From positions 1-32,758 of IMG/VR virus record IMGVR_UViG_3300042445_002627: a DNA stretch of 32,758 nucleotides; one strand, given 5' to 3'. Every line of letters starts with the position of its first letter. The first letter of the stretch is position 1. The translations under genes and the position numbers were made by a program. Positions 10,901 through 19,810 of this stretch are shown in pieces. The notes beneath the pieces are model-generated. The model made no database searches and was not told the origin of the DNA. It saw nothing but the letters and a program-made list of their open reading frames with translations. The DNA is from a virus.

Positions 10901-13900
10901 CCAATATTGCAAACAAAGCAGACCAGTTGGAGAACAGTTACAACACACAAACTGCAAACCTTGAAGGCGATAACGATCTATTGAGTTTTGGATTAATCGG
11001 ATTCCAGCCAAGAGAGTATATGGTTGCGTTGAATCTTGACGATGTTAGTCAAGTTAACCTGTACCAACAATTCATTGGCGCCAAAGGAACAATATTAAGT
11101 GCTGAGTTGTTCACTGGTGCCCGCCTTGAAAAAGAGTCTGCAGACTATCAAATCTACGAAAACTGGGCAGTGCTCCGCGGCACATACGGAGCAAACGCCA
11201 ATCGTAGTTATGTTGAGTTGCGATTAAACGAACCATTGTTACAAAGTGATCCGGCCACTGTGCAGATTATCCAACCTGGTGAATCAAGTTTGGCAAACCA
11301 AACTGTGTTGTTGAATGACGTGTGGCGCGAAAGTTATAAATTAACTTCCCCAGACTTTTTACCAACTACTACCACTCAAATAACTGACACTGCGTTGCCA
11401 AGTGCAGGCTATGTCAACATCGATGACGTTGATATAACAGTATTTTCCTTGGATGATCCTGGTACTATTGCTGCCAACTTAGATACCATTGGTAATGGTA
11501 CAAAAATATGGGTAGCTAAAACCAACAGTTATGATTGGAACATATATCGTGCCACTCAGGTACCTGGTAGAATTACTCGTGTGACTGACAACCTTGATGG
11601 TGCCAGTCTAGTGTCATTTACTCAGGTACATAATTTATCTCTAGGCGATATATTAATTGTTCGATTCTTCAACGACGCCTTCAACGGCGTATATCGCGTA
11701 CTGACTACCCCTACTCCGACCACACTCACTGTGGCGTACACATTCCCGAACGGTAATCAAACTGTGATAACTGGGTCCGGCATAGGATTCTATCTTGACA
11801 CCATGCGTGTTGCACAGGCCAGTGATATTGGCACATTATCCTTTGCCAACGACTTGGTTCCGGGGGCTATGGCCTGGGTAGATAATAACGGTGCTGGATT
11901 GTGGACAGTGCTTGAAAAACAAGATGTTTTTGCAGCCGGCTATGCACTTGAGTCAACGGATCCAGTGCTGAACAGTGGGTATGGTACAAGTGTTGCTCAG
12001 GCATATGAAAACATTGCGGCATTGGTTGGTGCGCCATTGTACGACAGTGGTGTTGGTGCAATTTACCCGTACCTACGCGGGCAACTTAATTTGTATGAAG
12101 CAAGCCCATTGATACAACTAGGAGCTGCCGACACAGCAGGATACGGCAGTGCATTGGATATTGGTTACCAATCTTGGGCCATTGTTGGTGCTCCTCAAAG
12201 CAACAGTGGCGACGGATACACAGTGATACTGTATCGAGCACCTGCCAGCAATGAATTCCTACAAACACAACTGTTGATTGCACCCGACTATGGTAACAGT
12301 GCTGGCAGTTTTGGATCTGCTGTGGCAATCAGCCGAGATGAACGGTGGGCATACATTGGTGCACCAGATCAAGACGCAGTGTATGCATATGGTCGTGTTG
12401 ATTTAGAAATTCAGGAAGTCACGTACATTGGTAACAGCGCGACTACTACATTTAATTACAGTGATAATTTGGTGTTTGATCTAGCACACCCAGGTCAGAT
12501 CACTGTGCTGGTCAATAACGCTATCCAGCAGTACGGAGTTGATTACAATTTAAACTCAACATCAGTGATATTTACTACTCCGCCGCTTCAAGATCTACCA
12601 ATTGTGATAGCACGAAACATGCTGTCATCACCGGATTCCAACACGTACTATGATGTTGAACAAGACTCAACAGACGGTTCTGGTATACTTGCAATGTTCA
12701 CAGTTGAGAGAATTCGCGGAACATACACTCCTACCATAACTAGTCGTGGTGCATTCTACGCAGATGGGGACACACTTACAATTGACGCAGCCACCATTGG
12801 TGGCGGCACATCACCTGCAAATGATTTAATCATTACGGTAACAGCAGTTGACGGGCTTGGGGCAATTACTGAATTTACATATTCTGGTGCAGGTGTTTCA
12901 AACACATCTGTATTTGATCTAAGCACAACGCTGTACACTGCTACAAATCTTAATTCTTTCAGTGTTCGTGTCAGCGATGTACTACAACGTCCCTACATTG
13001 ATTACACATTTGCAGGAACCACATTGACTTTTGTCACATTACCGGCTGCCGGTGTCAAGATTGATGTCGAAACTGGCTCATATTTTATGTATGTTGAAAC
13101 TATAACAGGTCCAGCAGGTTCTGGATTTGGAACAAGTGTAGCAACAGCAACAGATGGACAGCAAATAGTAATCGGTGCACCAACGGATAACAACAATGGA
13201 TTGGCCTATGGCAGCACATACGTGTACGATCGCAGTGTTGCAAGATATCAAGTTGGCATTGGCGAAACAGACGTGACAACCTTTACACTGCCCGCTGGGT
13301 ACAACACCCCGGTATCTGTAACGCTGAATAATGCGTTCTTGACTGATGCTGATCAAATACTTGGCGGACAATTCACAGTGTCTGGCAGCACTGTGACATT
13401 GGAAGATACTGTAACATTGGCAGTTGGCGACATAATTGAAATTGCCAGCAATATTTTCCAACAAGTACAGCAGATTACGCAACATCCCGTAACTGTTAAT
13501 GCAGGACAATTTATTGTTGGCCAATCGTATACTATTGCAACTGTTGGAACTACTAATTTTATTAAGGTTGGCGCTGCAAATAATAATGTAGGAACCGTGT
13601 TTATTGCAACTGGGGCAGGTTCCGGTACTGGTACAGCTACTGATATTACCAATGCAGGGTTTGTCAACTTTGGACAGTCTGTTGACCTGTGCTCAAATAA
13701 TTGTAGTATCTACACAGGTGCACCAACTGATGGCACAGTGTTACCGGGCGCTGGCAGTGTACAACGCAGTGTAAATCAATCTCGTGTGTACGGAGTAATA
13801 TCATCTCAGATTCCAAACCCTGTGTTAACAAGTGGCGACACACTGCGTATTGACAACTATGAAATAGCAATACCAGCTAGTCCCAACAACACCGTGGCCG

Positions 13901-16900
13901 GGCTAGTCACTGCCATTAACACTGCCAACGAAGGTGTTGGTGTTCCTAATGTACGAGCCTCTGCCGCAGGAGATCTATTCTTTGTCAGCAACGGTGCTGT
14001 AAAAACATATGACATTGGTGTAACTTACTCAAAATATGCCACTTACAATCCATTGGTGTATGTTGATAACGTAGTGCAAATTTTTAACACTGATTACACG
14101 TACAACAACAGCACTGGTATTATTAGTTTTGTTACTGCTCCCACTGCACAATCTACCATACGTGTGGTACAGGGAATATTAACACTGAATGTTATAAATC
14201 CAGCGGCTGTGTTATCAAACACACGGTTAACTGTGCTGCCAGGCGTAGTTGGAACAGTATTTGCTGACTTTGGATTTGTGGATTATGTTTATACACAGAC
14301 CATAACAAGCCCAGCACCAACTGTTGATGCAAATTTTGGTGCCGAAGTGTTTATCGATACAACCGCAACAACCCTGGTGGTTGGAGCGCCAAGAGGCAAC
14401 TTGTACCAACCAGTCACCTTTGATGACAACACAACTTATTTTGATGACCGTAGCACAGTGTTCTCCACTGTGATTGTGCAAAGTGGTGTAACATACACAT
14501 TTGATTATCTTCCAAGCGCAACTGATTCTGTCACTAATCCAGGACAATTTGTATTTGGGCAACAAATGTACGACAACAACATTGTTGAACTGGACCAATA
14601 CGGCACTGCTGTCAGCTATGTAACAGGCAGATTATTGATTGGATCACCCGGAAGTGATTTTGGAGACAGCAGTAATGCCAACTATGGCCGTGTCAGCGTG
14701 TTTGAAAATGCCAACAGAACACCGGCCTGGACAGTGAAACACGTACAACAGCCAGTGGTTGATATTGCATTGTTAAATTCTGTTTACATGTATGACAAGT
14801 TAGAATCCACTATTACATCGTATTTGGATTTTATTGATCCATTGCAAGGTAAAATTCTTGGCGTTGCAAGAGAAAACATTGATTACATTGGCGCAGTGGA
14901 TCCTGCCAATTACAACATTGGTCCTATACGCAACGTTGGCAATCCCTGGGCTGCCGCAAGAATTGGAGAAATTTGGTGGGACACTAATTCAGTACGTTTC
15001 ATTGATCCCAATCAAGATGATATTGTGTATGCAAGTCGTCGATGGAGTCAGACGTTTCCGGGCAGTAGTGTAGACATTTATCAGTGGATTGAAAGTGATG
15101 TAACACCTGCCGCCTATGCAGGACCAGGCACTCCGCTGAGTGTGTTGAGCTACACAGCCCGTTCTGAGCTCAACACTGATAATATTTTTGCAACTCGTTA
15201 TTATTTCTGGGTACGTAATATATCCACAGTGGCCACCGCAGCAAACAAAAAATTAAGCACAAATGCCATTGCCAATTACATTTTTAATCCGCGTGCCAGT
15301 GGAATTTCTTACCTGGCGCCACTGAATGCCAGCACTGTGGCAATTTATAATGTGCTCAGTTTGATCAGTGCGCAAGATACAATCTTGCACATTGAGTATG
15401 ACCGTATTAAAAATGACGACAATGTACACCAAGAATACGAATTGATTGCAGATGGTGTTGCTGACAGTTTCTTAAGTGCTGGCTTGTATTTAAAATTACA
15501 AGATAGTCTAAGTGGCATCAACACTCTAGGGTCTCAGGTACCAGATCCCAGTCTAAGTCCTGCAGAACGTTACGGTGTTGAGTTTAGACCTCGACAAAGC
15601 ATGTTTGTTGATCGATTTGCAGCATTGAAAAACTATTTTGGATATGCCAACCGAATACTGGCAAATTATCCAATATCTGAAACAAAGAGTTTCTCACTGT
15701 TGAACAGTAAAGATACTGAACCAACCGCAATTCAGACATACTATGCTGGAACATTCAACACCGGTGACACCTACACAATTTCGTATGTTGGCACTACTGA
15801 TTTTACTGCAATCGGAGCGGCCAGTAACACAATTGGAGTTTCGTTTGTGGCCACCGGTCCAGGTGAAGGCACAGGCACTGCTACATTTGTCAATTGGAAC
15901 TCACGGGTTGCTGACTTGACAGAACTGGGTTACCAAAACTTATCGGTTGTGCCCTACGGTTATCGATATTTGGTAGCAACAGACTCCAGCAACTTTGGCT
16001 TCTGGACCATATATGACGTTGTTACCGGACCGCTAGTTGGATCCAAAGAACTCAGACTGATACGTGTGCAAAATTACGACACCAGCCGGTATTGGAGTTA
16101 TATCAACTGGTATGCGCCCGGTTACAACAGCACAGTGAATCCTGTTGCCACTGTTACAAATTATGCAGAACTATCTGGGATAACATTCACTGTTGCACCT
16201 GTTGGCTCAAGTGTCAAAGTAACTAATGCACCTGCAGGTAAATTTGAAATTTATCAACGCACACTGACAAGTTGGGACCGTGTGGGACTTGAAGACGGAA
16301 CCATTGAGTTCAGTGCAACGTTATGGAATTACTCACTTGGTAATTTTGGATTTGACGTTGAAGTGTTTGATGCACAGTACTTTGATCAGGAACCAGTGAT
16401 TGAAACACGCAAGATCGTTCAGGCAGTCAATCAGCAATTGTTCATTGACGAATTAGCAATCAATCGTAATCGTTCATTGATGTTGATGTTTGAGTTTGTC
16501 ATGAGTGAGTTTTCTGCGCCAGGATGGCTGCTAAAAACTAGTCTGATTGATGTTAACCATAAAATTCGTTCGTTGCTGCCGTACCAGTCATATCGTCAAG
16601 ACAATCAGGACTTTGTATTAAATTACATTCAAGAAGTCAAACCGTATCATGTACAAATTCGTGAGTTCAACTTGCAGTACACTGGCAACGACGAGTATCC
16701 GGGTGCATTGACTGATTTTGACAATCCTGCGTTCTTTGATGAAACCTTAACTGTACCTCAATTTATTTCTCCGGTGCTGTTGCCATACACACAGTCAACA
16801 GCAAACAGTCCAACCAACCCCAATGCAGATACTGCATCAAACGCTGAGATATGGACAGAAACTCCTTGGGCAGACTGGTATAATAACTACACGTTAACAG

Positions 16901-19794
16901 TCCAGTCAGTTGTCATCACCAACACTGGTTCAGGATACACTGTCGTGCCAACAATTACCATCACTGGTGACGCTGTCATTCCTGCAGAAATGACTGCTAT
17001 TGTCAACAGTGCAGGACAAATAGTAAGCATTGACATTGTGAATTACGGTAGTGGGTATATTACTACTCCAATCATAACTTTTGTAGGTGGCAATGGATCT
17101 GGCGCCACTGCGGCAGTGGTCATGGGTAACGACCTGGTACGTCAGATAAAAACCACAATGAAATATGACAGATACCAGTACGTGTCCACTATCCAAGAAT
17201 GGCAACCAAATGTAACCTACGAAGATGGAACACAAGTTAGATATGCAAACCGTGTGTGGCAAGCAAACAGTGATGATAGTTTTGGAGTTCAGAGTGCTAC
17301 ATTTGATCCAACTAACTGGACCTTAGTAAGTGCTAGCACACTGTCCGGGGTTGATCGTACCATGGGCTTTTACACCCCCACTGTTAATCAGCCTGGATTG
17401 AGTTTACCATTGTTGATTGATGGCGTTGAGTATCCAGGCGTGCAGGTGTTTGGTGTTGGGTACGACCAATATCCTGGGTTTGATGTAGCACCGTTTGATT
17501 CAACTCCGTTTGATAACTTAACATATGGACCAGAAGGTCGGCCAACGTTTGATCAGACCATACTGGATACTATTTTTGAAAGTCCATACACAGATCCTTA
17601 CCTGGGCACACGACCCACCAGCATCAACATCGAAGGCGGTGAATACATTGACGTGTTCAGCAGTTATGCACCCGAAGAGCTGGTACCCGGCAGTGAATTT
17701 GACACACTTGACATGCGTGTTTACACCACACCCGGGGCTGACTGGGCACGTGACGGTCACGGTTTCCGTATAGAAGTACGCAAATTTACAGTTACCTCCG
17801 CAGGTGAAACTTTGAGTTTTGCTGGCATTGCTACAGTTCCTGCAACAATGTTAGTTGCAAACCAAACTCTAGGGCTCAACTTGATCGTTGACGTGGATTA
17901 CACAGCAAACTGGGCAGAACAAACTATCACGTTGAATTCCAGTGTGTCAGTTGGCAGCGAAATAGCAATCACCTTGTACGAAATTGGTGGCGGCAATCAA
18001 CTGTTCAAACAGTCATTCAATGGCGCAGAAGTTGGCAGTTCAGTGGTTGTACCAGTGAAGTACTCGTTGATTACCCAATTTGTAATTTTTGCCAATGGTG
18101 AATTGACCACAGATTACACATTTGTGCCTTACGGTACTACCAGTACTGAAGTGGTGTTTGCTGTACCTTACACTATCAATGATTACTTGATGATAGGTGC
18201 CATTGGTCCAACCACAATAGATGGCACCGAAATTGATTACAGTTGGTCTGTGCCAGTTACACAGTATATTACCGGGGTAACAGGTGTACTAGAGTACGAG
18301 TTGACCAACAGCATGGAGTACACCAATCCAGACAACATAGTTGTTACTTTCAATGGTATCCGTGCTAGAACGTCTGCAGGAATTGAATACCTGGCAGATG
18401 GCACAACAGACTATCTGTTACCAACACGACTGGGTTTTTCACAATCATTTATTGCAGACAACGAAGTTCGGGTGTATGTAAATAATATTCCGCAAGTGTT
18501 GGGTGTAGACTTTGTAGTTGAGCCTTATGATCCTATCACTCCACGTGCTGTAATGTTCACTGAGACATTGACATTGGGTGAAAAGATTTTAATTTGTGTC
18601 ACAACAAACACACAAGTGTCAGTTGTTGGCACCCAATTATTATTCAATACATATACTGGAATGATACCATCCAATGGAGATATCATTGCAGTGACCAGTT
18701 GGAATGATACTCGTCAACAAGATATACTAACACAAGTTTACGTTGGTCCAGTAACAGGATCTGCATTAGCTGCGGAGCCCTACGATACTACTGACTATGA
18801 TATTGGGCTTGTAACTAATGAATCAGGGTCGTATGATTATTCCATAGTGCAAAGTGTTACACGAAATGATTTATATCTGAATAGAACAATTCTTAACCCT
18901 GAACGTTTGTGGGTAACACTGAATGGCCTCCAGATATTTGTTAACGATGGATTTACCATTGTTGACGACACAATAGTGTTGGCTAGTAACTATATTATGT
19001 CTGCCACAGACGTGGTGATGATCACTGAGTTTACCGACAGCGTTGCACCACAAGCAATGGCATTCCGTATATTCCAAGACATGCGTGGAGTGCAAGCAAC
19101 ATACCGTATTACTCCTGCCACTACCACATATCTGGTAGAACCACTCAGTACCACTGATGACATCATTTATGTACACAATGCGGCTGCACTGAATGAACCC
19201 AATTTGGCAGCAAACATATGGGGATTACTAACTGTGAATGGTGAACGTATCATGTATCGTAACCGTGACATTGTGGCCAACACAGTGAGTGGACTGCGCA
19301 GAGGCACAGCAGGCACAGGCGTTGCCAGTCATACAGCGGACACAGATGTGTATAATATTGGACGTGGCAATTTACAGCCACCACAGTTCCAGAATTACAT
19401 TGTTAGTGATTCCATAATTGCAAATGGAACAGACACAATATTCTATGCACCAAATATTACTTTGACGTATGATAGTGCTGAAGGATTTGATTTTCTACCT
19501 TATGATGTTGGCACTGTGACTGGACAACCAGGTTCTTATGATTATGGTGCCGGCGACCCAACTAATCAGGTTGAGGTATATGTTGGTGGCATACAATTAA
19601 TTTCAGGATTTAGTGTTATATCTACTACCCCAGTGGCTGTATTGTTCGAAGTTGCACCTCCAGAAGGAGTTGAGGTAACTATTCTAGTACGTAGAGGCGT
19701 GACCTGGTATGCTCCCGGCGCAGGCACAGCCAGCAACGGTGTAGCATTGCAAGATACCGAAACACAGGCCGCAAGGTTTTTACGGGGTGATTAA
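4945..19794 (+). CDS. Giant multidomain virion/baseplate protein (4949 aa), in gp7 position
   Basis: This is a single uninterrupted frame of 4949 codons. The N-terminal segment (about 1-145: FLPEIFQTSTNKQFLAATLD, QGYVGRRVGPG, NWDKFVNYSQYYWLPGGP) is of a kind seen in large structural proteins following gp6 in marine T4-like phages, the slot T4 uses for gp7. Equivalence to gp7 is positional inference. Beyond it lie beta-rich modules: cupredoxin-like about 217-297, two short chitin-binding-like segments about 1933-1980 and 4081-4130, FG-GAP-like propeller repeats about 2376-3256, two copies of a TTxFxxxGAAxNxxG segment (about 2859-2900 and 3606-3650), and ten or more copies of a short module ending in a P-x2-G-x-x-I-x-V-like strand. 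A conserved FDSTPFDNLTYGPEG block sits near 4182. There is no signal peptide or transmembrane segment. It could act as a long tail-side fibre or baseplate extension that also binds surface glycans. Start: ATG coupled to the gp6-like stop. Confidence 0.9.
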   Translation: MATVRTVDFLPEIFQTSTNKQFLAATLDQLVQEPQFKKTQGYVGRRVGPGVNADDKYVVEPTESRADYQLEPGVVFRKTDSTVIKDAVTYPGITDALGTQGAFVDQSQRLYTSEYYTWDPQINWDKFVNYSQYYWLPGGPLSVDVGGTAVPLTADYTVTRENGVYTFSNYTGSNPTITLLRNGNYTFTVAQNATETVNYRVTAATTSAYIIDYLPNPSLTLVRGNTYVFNLNLGVVSPFWIKTTPSQGRIDQYNTGVSRNGANTGNITFTVPQDAPDTLYYASETQFNMQGVLTIIDGTPGTGPGFWIQTDPGVDGVLPYAPNISSRDVLGVTNNGEDLGTVTFSVPAATAQSFYYGLTSIAPVDLATNLTFSQINNVFLSEFFAEYPSGIDGITNLNGRTLVFLNTTDDVDADSWENITQFDPLVRTAPNQVGATISYDVNGEPYDDLPYNTITDVIVSGTPDQQDGLPGSFDSIPFAQATLLTQAQRYSVWRIEYVTTAGGQIYMQLNSVLPVAELEKFTIAFGTQYSNTNWYKDASGYFEEIPLLTAIKDVLYYQDGTDPGIFGQIRLLDQTNATTTYINDIVGKPNYTSSNGVVFTNGLKVQFRGSTIPAEYENQEYYVEGVGTAIRLLPVSNFVTPEPYTQNEPIPFDSLAFDVGNYDASLSSPLIPEYLTIGRASPDLNAWTRSNRWFHIDIINASAAYNNTTPILSNSQGAKRPIIEFNAGTRLYDFGTQGKLPVNIVDFNITDALSTINGSLGYGIDGYEFVNGTRVIFAADTDPDVRNKVYVVNFIIPDTVPPLIAQPIINLVPADDSTVLIDQTVVTLSGLTTQGTSYYYDGVTWIRAQQKTATNQAPLFNVYDSAGISFSDRSKYPSSTFVGSKLFSYATGQGAADTVLGLPLRYLSINNIGDIVFDNNFYTDQFIYAEQNTSKTVNISEGYSYQYASRVVYERELGWQVAATPSLIRQQFQFTYDGSPLRFNINIPENTVVPPIQLFVANKYILPAEYTVTRTDTTTTIILNNIYTPGSIIEVQVLSTEPSDNGFYQVPINLANNPFNVNSPYFTLGTIRTHYESIARNLIDFAGDINGANNTRDLGNIGRYGTTILEQSAPLTLAGFFMRSSEYNIFKSMEFNDREYTKFKNRLLENAIRGEWGNLTTSEILDSVVTDLNIGKTNVNSFYYSDMLPSGNVYTDTVYTVTPITVGIFDTLQTHSFTSANFLGLLVFLNNTLLTLNYDYTVATDGPTLTVTVPLAVGDVVTVREYADTAGNYVPNTPTKMGLYQAYKPEMFLDENYVNPTVVIRGHDGSITAAFGDMRDDILLEFERRIFNNLKTEGNPVPIPPEEVIPGYFRTTDYTQAEITTILGESFLTWVGQNKLDYKTQQYIANNPFTYNYSQAGDKEKDLPLLGAWRGISRYFYDTLSPNYTPWEMLGFSQQPAWWETRYGPAPYTQDNLVLWDDIQAGIVADPDGYYIKPDFVRPNLSTYFIPTGTEGQLLAPLDSVVGQYNPNAFRKSWVVGDGGPVEAAWWTSSSYPFAVMRLLALTRPAKFFSLFADRDLYKYSTEFEQYLYNGRYRLDASGVQVYGGNVNISTGVVTPVSKASYINWIVDYNQQLGINSTQALEEALANLDVRLCWRTGSFTDKQYLKIYTERSSPNSLNSSLLLPDESYDLMLYKNSPFATVAYSAVIIQSTDTGYAVFGYSTTDPYFDIYASRASGELQTISAGGTTVRVPRQYTNDIVQVPYGFVFTNQSSVVDFLLSYGQYLTTQGLVFDTRENGYTLDWKQMASEFLYWANQGWAVNSLINLNPAALQLTADRPGAVVDSISVQNPENMLLDQNRTPFDARNLVIERLENRFTITGTNNQAISYVKLQFVSYEDIVILNNVSVFADLIYNPPTGARQNRVYVSAITTTEWNGTLNAQGFVLNRDNVKEWAPNIKYAKGEIVLYKNLYWSAQDIIQPKREFAYSDWVKSDYTKIQKGLLPNIANKADQLENSYNTQTANLEGDNDLLSFGLIGFQPREYMVALNLDDVSQVNLYQQFIGAKGTILSAELFTGARLEKESADYQIYENWAVLRGTYGANANRSYVELRLNEPLLQSDPATVQIIQPGESSLANQTVLLNDVWRESYKLTSPDFLPTTTTQITDTALPSAGYVNIDDVDITVFSLDDPGTIAANLDTIGNGTKIWVAKTNSYDWNIYRATQVPGRITRVTDNLDGASLVSFTQVHNLSLGDILIVRFFNDAFNGVYRVLTTPTPTTLTVAYTFPNGNQTVITGSGIGFYLDTMRVAQASDIGTLSFANDLVPGAMAWVDNNGAGLWTVLEKQDVFAAGYALESTDPVLNSGYGTSVAQAYENIAALVGAPLYDSGVGAIYPYLRGQLNLYEASPLIQLGAADTAGYGSALDIGYQSWAIVGAPQSNSGDGYTVILYRAPASNEFLQTQLLIAPDYGNSAGSFGSAVAISRDERWAYIGAPDQDAVYAYGRVDLEIQEVTYIGNSATTTFNYSDNLVFDLAHPGQITVLVNNAIQQYGVDYNLNSTSVIFTTPPLQDLPIVIARNMLSSPDSNTYYDVEQDSTDGSGILAMFTVERIRGTYTPTITSRGAFYADGDTLTIDAATIGGGTSPANDLIITVTAVDGLGAITEFTYSGAGVSNTSVFDLSTTLYTATNLNSFSVRVSDVLQRPYIDYTFAGTTLTFVTLPAAGVKIDVETGSYFMYVETITGPAGSGFGTSVATATDGQQIVIGAPTDNNNGLAYGSTYVYDRSVARYQVGIGETDVTTFTLPAGYNTPVSVTLNNAFLTDADQILGGQFTVSGSTVTLEDTVTLAVGDIIEIASNIFQQVQQITQHPVTVNAGQFIVGQSYTIATVGTTNFIKVGAANNNVGTVFIATGAGSGTGTATDITNAGFVNFGQSVDLCSNNCSIYTGAPTDGTVLPGAGSVQRSVNQSRVYGVISSQIPNPVLTSGDTLRIDNYEIAIPASPNNTVAGLVTAINTANEGVGVPNVRASAAGDLFFVSNGAVKTYDIGVTYSKYATYNPLVYVDNVVQIFNTDYTYNNSTGIISFVTAPTAQSTIRVVQGILTLNVINPAAVLSNTRLTVLPGVVGTVFADFGFVDYVYTQTITSPAPTVDANFGAEVFIDTTATTLVVGAPRGNLYQPVTFDDNTTYFDDRSTVFSTVIVQSGVTYTFDYLPSATDSVTNPGQFVFGQQMYDNNIVELDQYGTAVSYVTGRLLIGSPGSDFGDSSNANYGRVSVFENANRTPAWTVKHVQQPVVDIALLNSVYMYDKLESTITSYLDFIDPLQGKILGVARENIDYIGAVDPANYNIGPIRNVGNPWAAARIGEIWWDTNSVRFIDPNQDDIVYASRRWSQTFPGSSVDIYQWIESDVTPAAYAGPGTPLSVLSYTARSELNTDNIFATRYYFWVRNISTVATAANKKLSTNAIANYIFNPRASGISYLAPLNASTVAIYNVLSLISAQDTILHIEYDRIKNDDNVHQEYELIADGVADSFLSAGLYLKLQDSLSGINTLGSQVPDPSLSPAERYGVEFRPRQSMFVDRFAALKNYFGYANRILANYPISETKSFSLLNSKDTEPTAIQTYYAGTFNTGDTYTISYVGTTDFTAIGAASNTIGVSFVATGPGEGTGTATFVNWNSRVADLTELGYQNLSVVPYGYRYLVATDSSNFGFWTIYDVVTGPLVGSKELRLIRVQNYDTSRYWSYINWYAPGYNSTVNPVATVTNYAELSGITFTVAPVGSSVKVTNAPAGKFEIYQRTLTSWDRVGLEDGTIEFSATLWNYSLGNFGFDVEVFDAQYFDQEPVIETRKIVQAVNQQLFIDELAINRNRSLMLMFEFVMSEFSAPGWLLKTSLIDVNHKIRSLLPYQSYRQDNQDFVLNYIQEVKPYHVQIREFNLQYTGNDEYPGALTDFDNPAFFDETLTVPQFISPVLLPYTQSTANSPTNPNADTASNAEIWTETPWADWYNNYTLTVQSVVITNTGSGYTVVPTITITGDAVIPAEMTAIVNSAGQIVSIDIVNYGSGYITTPIITFVGGNGSGATAAVVMGNDLVRQIKTTMKYDRYQYVSTIQEWQPNVTYEDGTQVRYANRVWQANSDDSFGVQSATFDPTNWTLVSASTLSGVDRTMGFYTPTVNQPGLSLPLLIDGVEYPGVQVFGVGYDQYPGFDVAPFDSTPFDNLTYGPEGRPTFDQTILDTIFESPYTDPYLGTRPTSINIEGGEYIDVFSSYAPEELVPGSEFDTLDMRVYTTPGADWARDGHGFRIEVRKFTVTSAGETLSFAGIATVPATMLVANQTLGLNLIVDVDYTANWAEQTITLNSSVSVGSEIAITLYEIGGGNQLFKQSFNGAEVGSSVVVPVKYSLITQFVIFANGELTTDYTFVPYGTTSTEVVFAVPYTINDYLMIGAIGPTTIDGTEIDYSWSVPVTQYITGVTGVLEYELTNSMEYTNPDNIVVTFNGIRARTSAGIEYLADGTTDYLLPTRLGFSQSFIADNEVRVYVNNIPQVLGVDFVVEPYDPITPRAVMFTETLTLGEKILICVTTNTQVSVVGTQLLFNTYTGMIPSNGDIIAVTSWNDTRQQDILTQVYVGPVTGSALAAEPYDTTDYDIGLVTNESGSYDYSIVQSVTRNDLYLNRTILNPERLWVTLNGLQIFVNDGFTIVDDTIVLASNYIMSATDVVMITEFTDSVAPQAMAFRIFQDMRGVQATYRITPATTTYLVEPLSTTDDIIYVHNAAALNEPNLAANIWGLLTVNGERIMYRNRDIVANTVSGLRRGTAGTGVASHTADTDVYNIGRGNLQPPQFQNYIVSDSIIANGTDTIFYAPNITLTYDSAEGFDFLPYDVGTVTGQPGSYDYGAGDPTNQVEVYVGGIQLISGFSVISTTPVAVLFEVAPPEGVEVTILVRRGVTWYAPGAGTASNGVALQDTETQAARFLRGD
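5593..5835 (+). other. Cupredoxin-like domain without metal ligands, inside the giant protein
   Basis: Residues about 217-297 of the giant protein read PSLTLVRGNTYVFNLN, then PFWIKT, a long NTGVSRNGANTGNITFTVP strand and DAPDTLYYASETQFNMQGV. This is the layout of a cupredoxin-like domain common in phage virion proteins, where the end usually reads YYxCxxHxxM. Here the Cys and His are absent, so copper binding is not expected. A weaker second copy follows at about 302-371 (GFWIQTDPG, LGTVTFSVPA, FYYG). Confidence 0.55.
12060..14710 (+). other. FG-GAP-like beta-propeller repeats in the giant protein
   Basis: Residues about 2376-3256 contain at least six variants of the same blade: FGxAVxIxxDxxxxxIGAPxxxxxxGxxYVY. 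Clear ones are GSFGSAVAISRDERWAYIGA (near 12306), GSGFGTSVATATDGQQIVIG (near 13117), FGQSVDLCSNNCSIYTGAP (near 13670), FGAEVFIDTTATTLVVGAP (near 14335) and QYGTAVSYVTGRLLIGSPGS (near 14597). This matches integrin-alpha/FG-GAP blades. The blades are separated by inserted beta modules, so a regular seven-bladed ring is not obvious. Confidence 0.6.
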
Positions 19795-19798
19795 ACAA

Positions 19799-19806
19799 GA
19801 TAAATA
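19799..19806 (+). promoter_or_regulatory. Candidate late promoter (GATAAATA)
   Basis: GATAAATA sits just after the stop of the giant gene. It ends only 4 bp before the ATG of the 45-codon mini-gene (19811). A late transcript starting about 5-6 bases downstream would begin at or inside that ATG, so the site may mainly serve the 206-residue gene at 19945. Confidence 0.5.
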
Positions 19807-19810
19807 AAGT

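Noticed and set aside
13078-13667. Overlapping open frames on the minus strand (for example 13078-13524 and 13353-13667)
   Set aside because: They lie fully inside the giant gene, have Cys/Val-rich unnatural composition and no ribosome sites; they are shadows of the Thr/Gly-rich coding strand.
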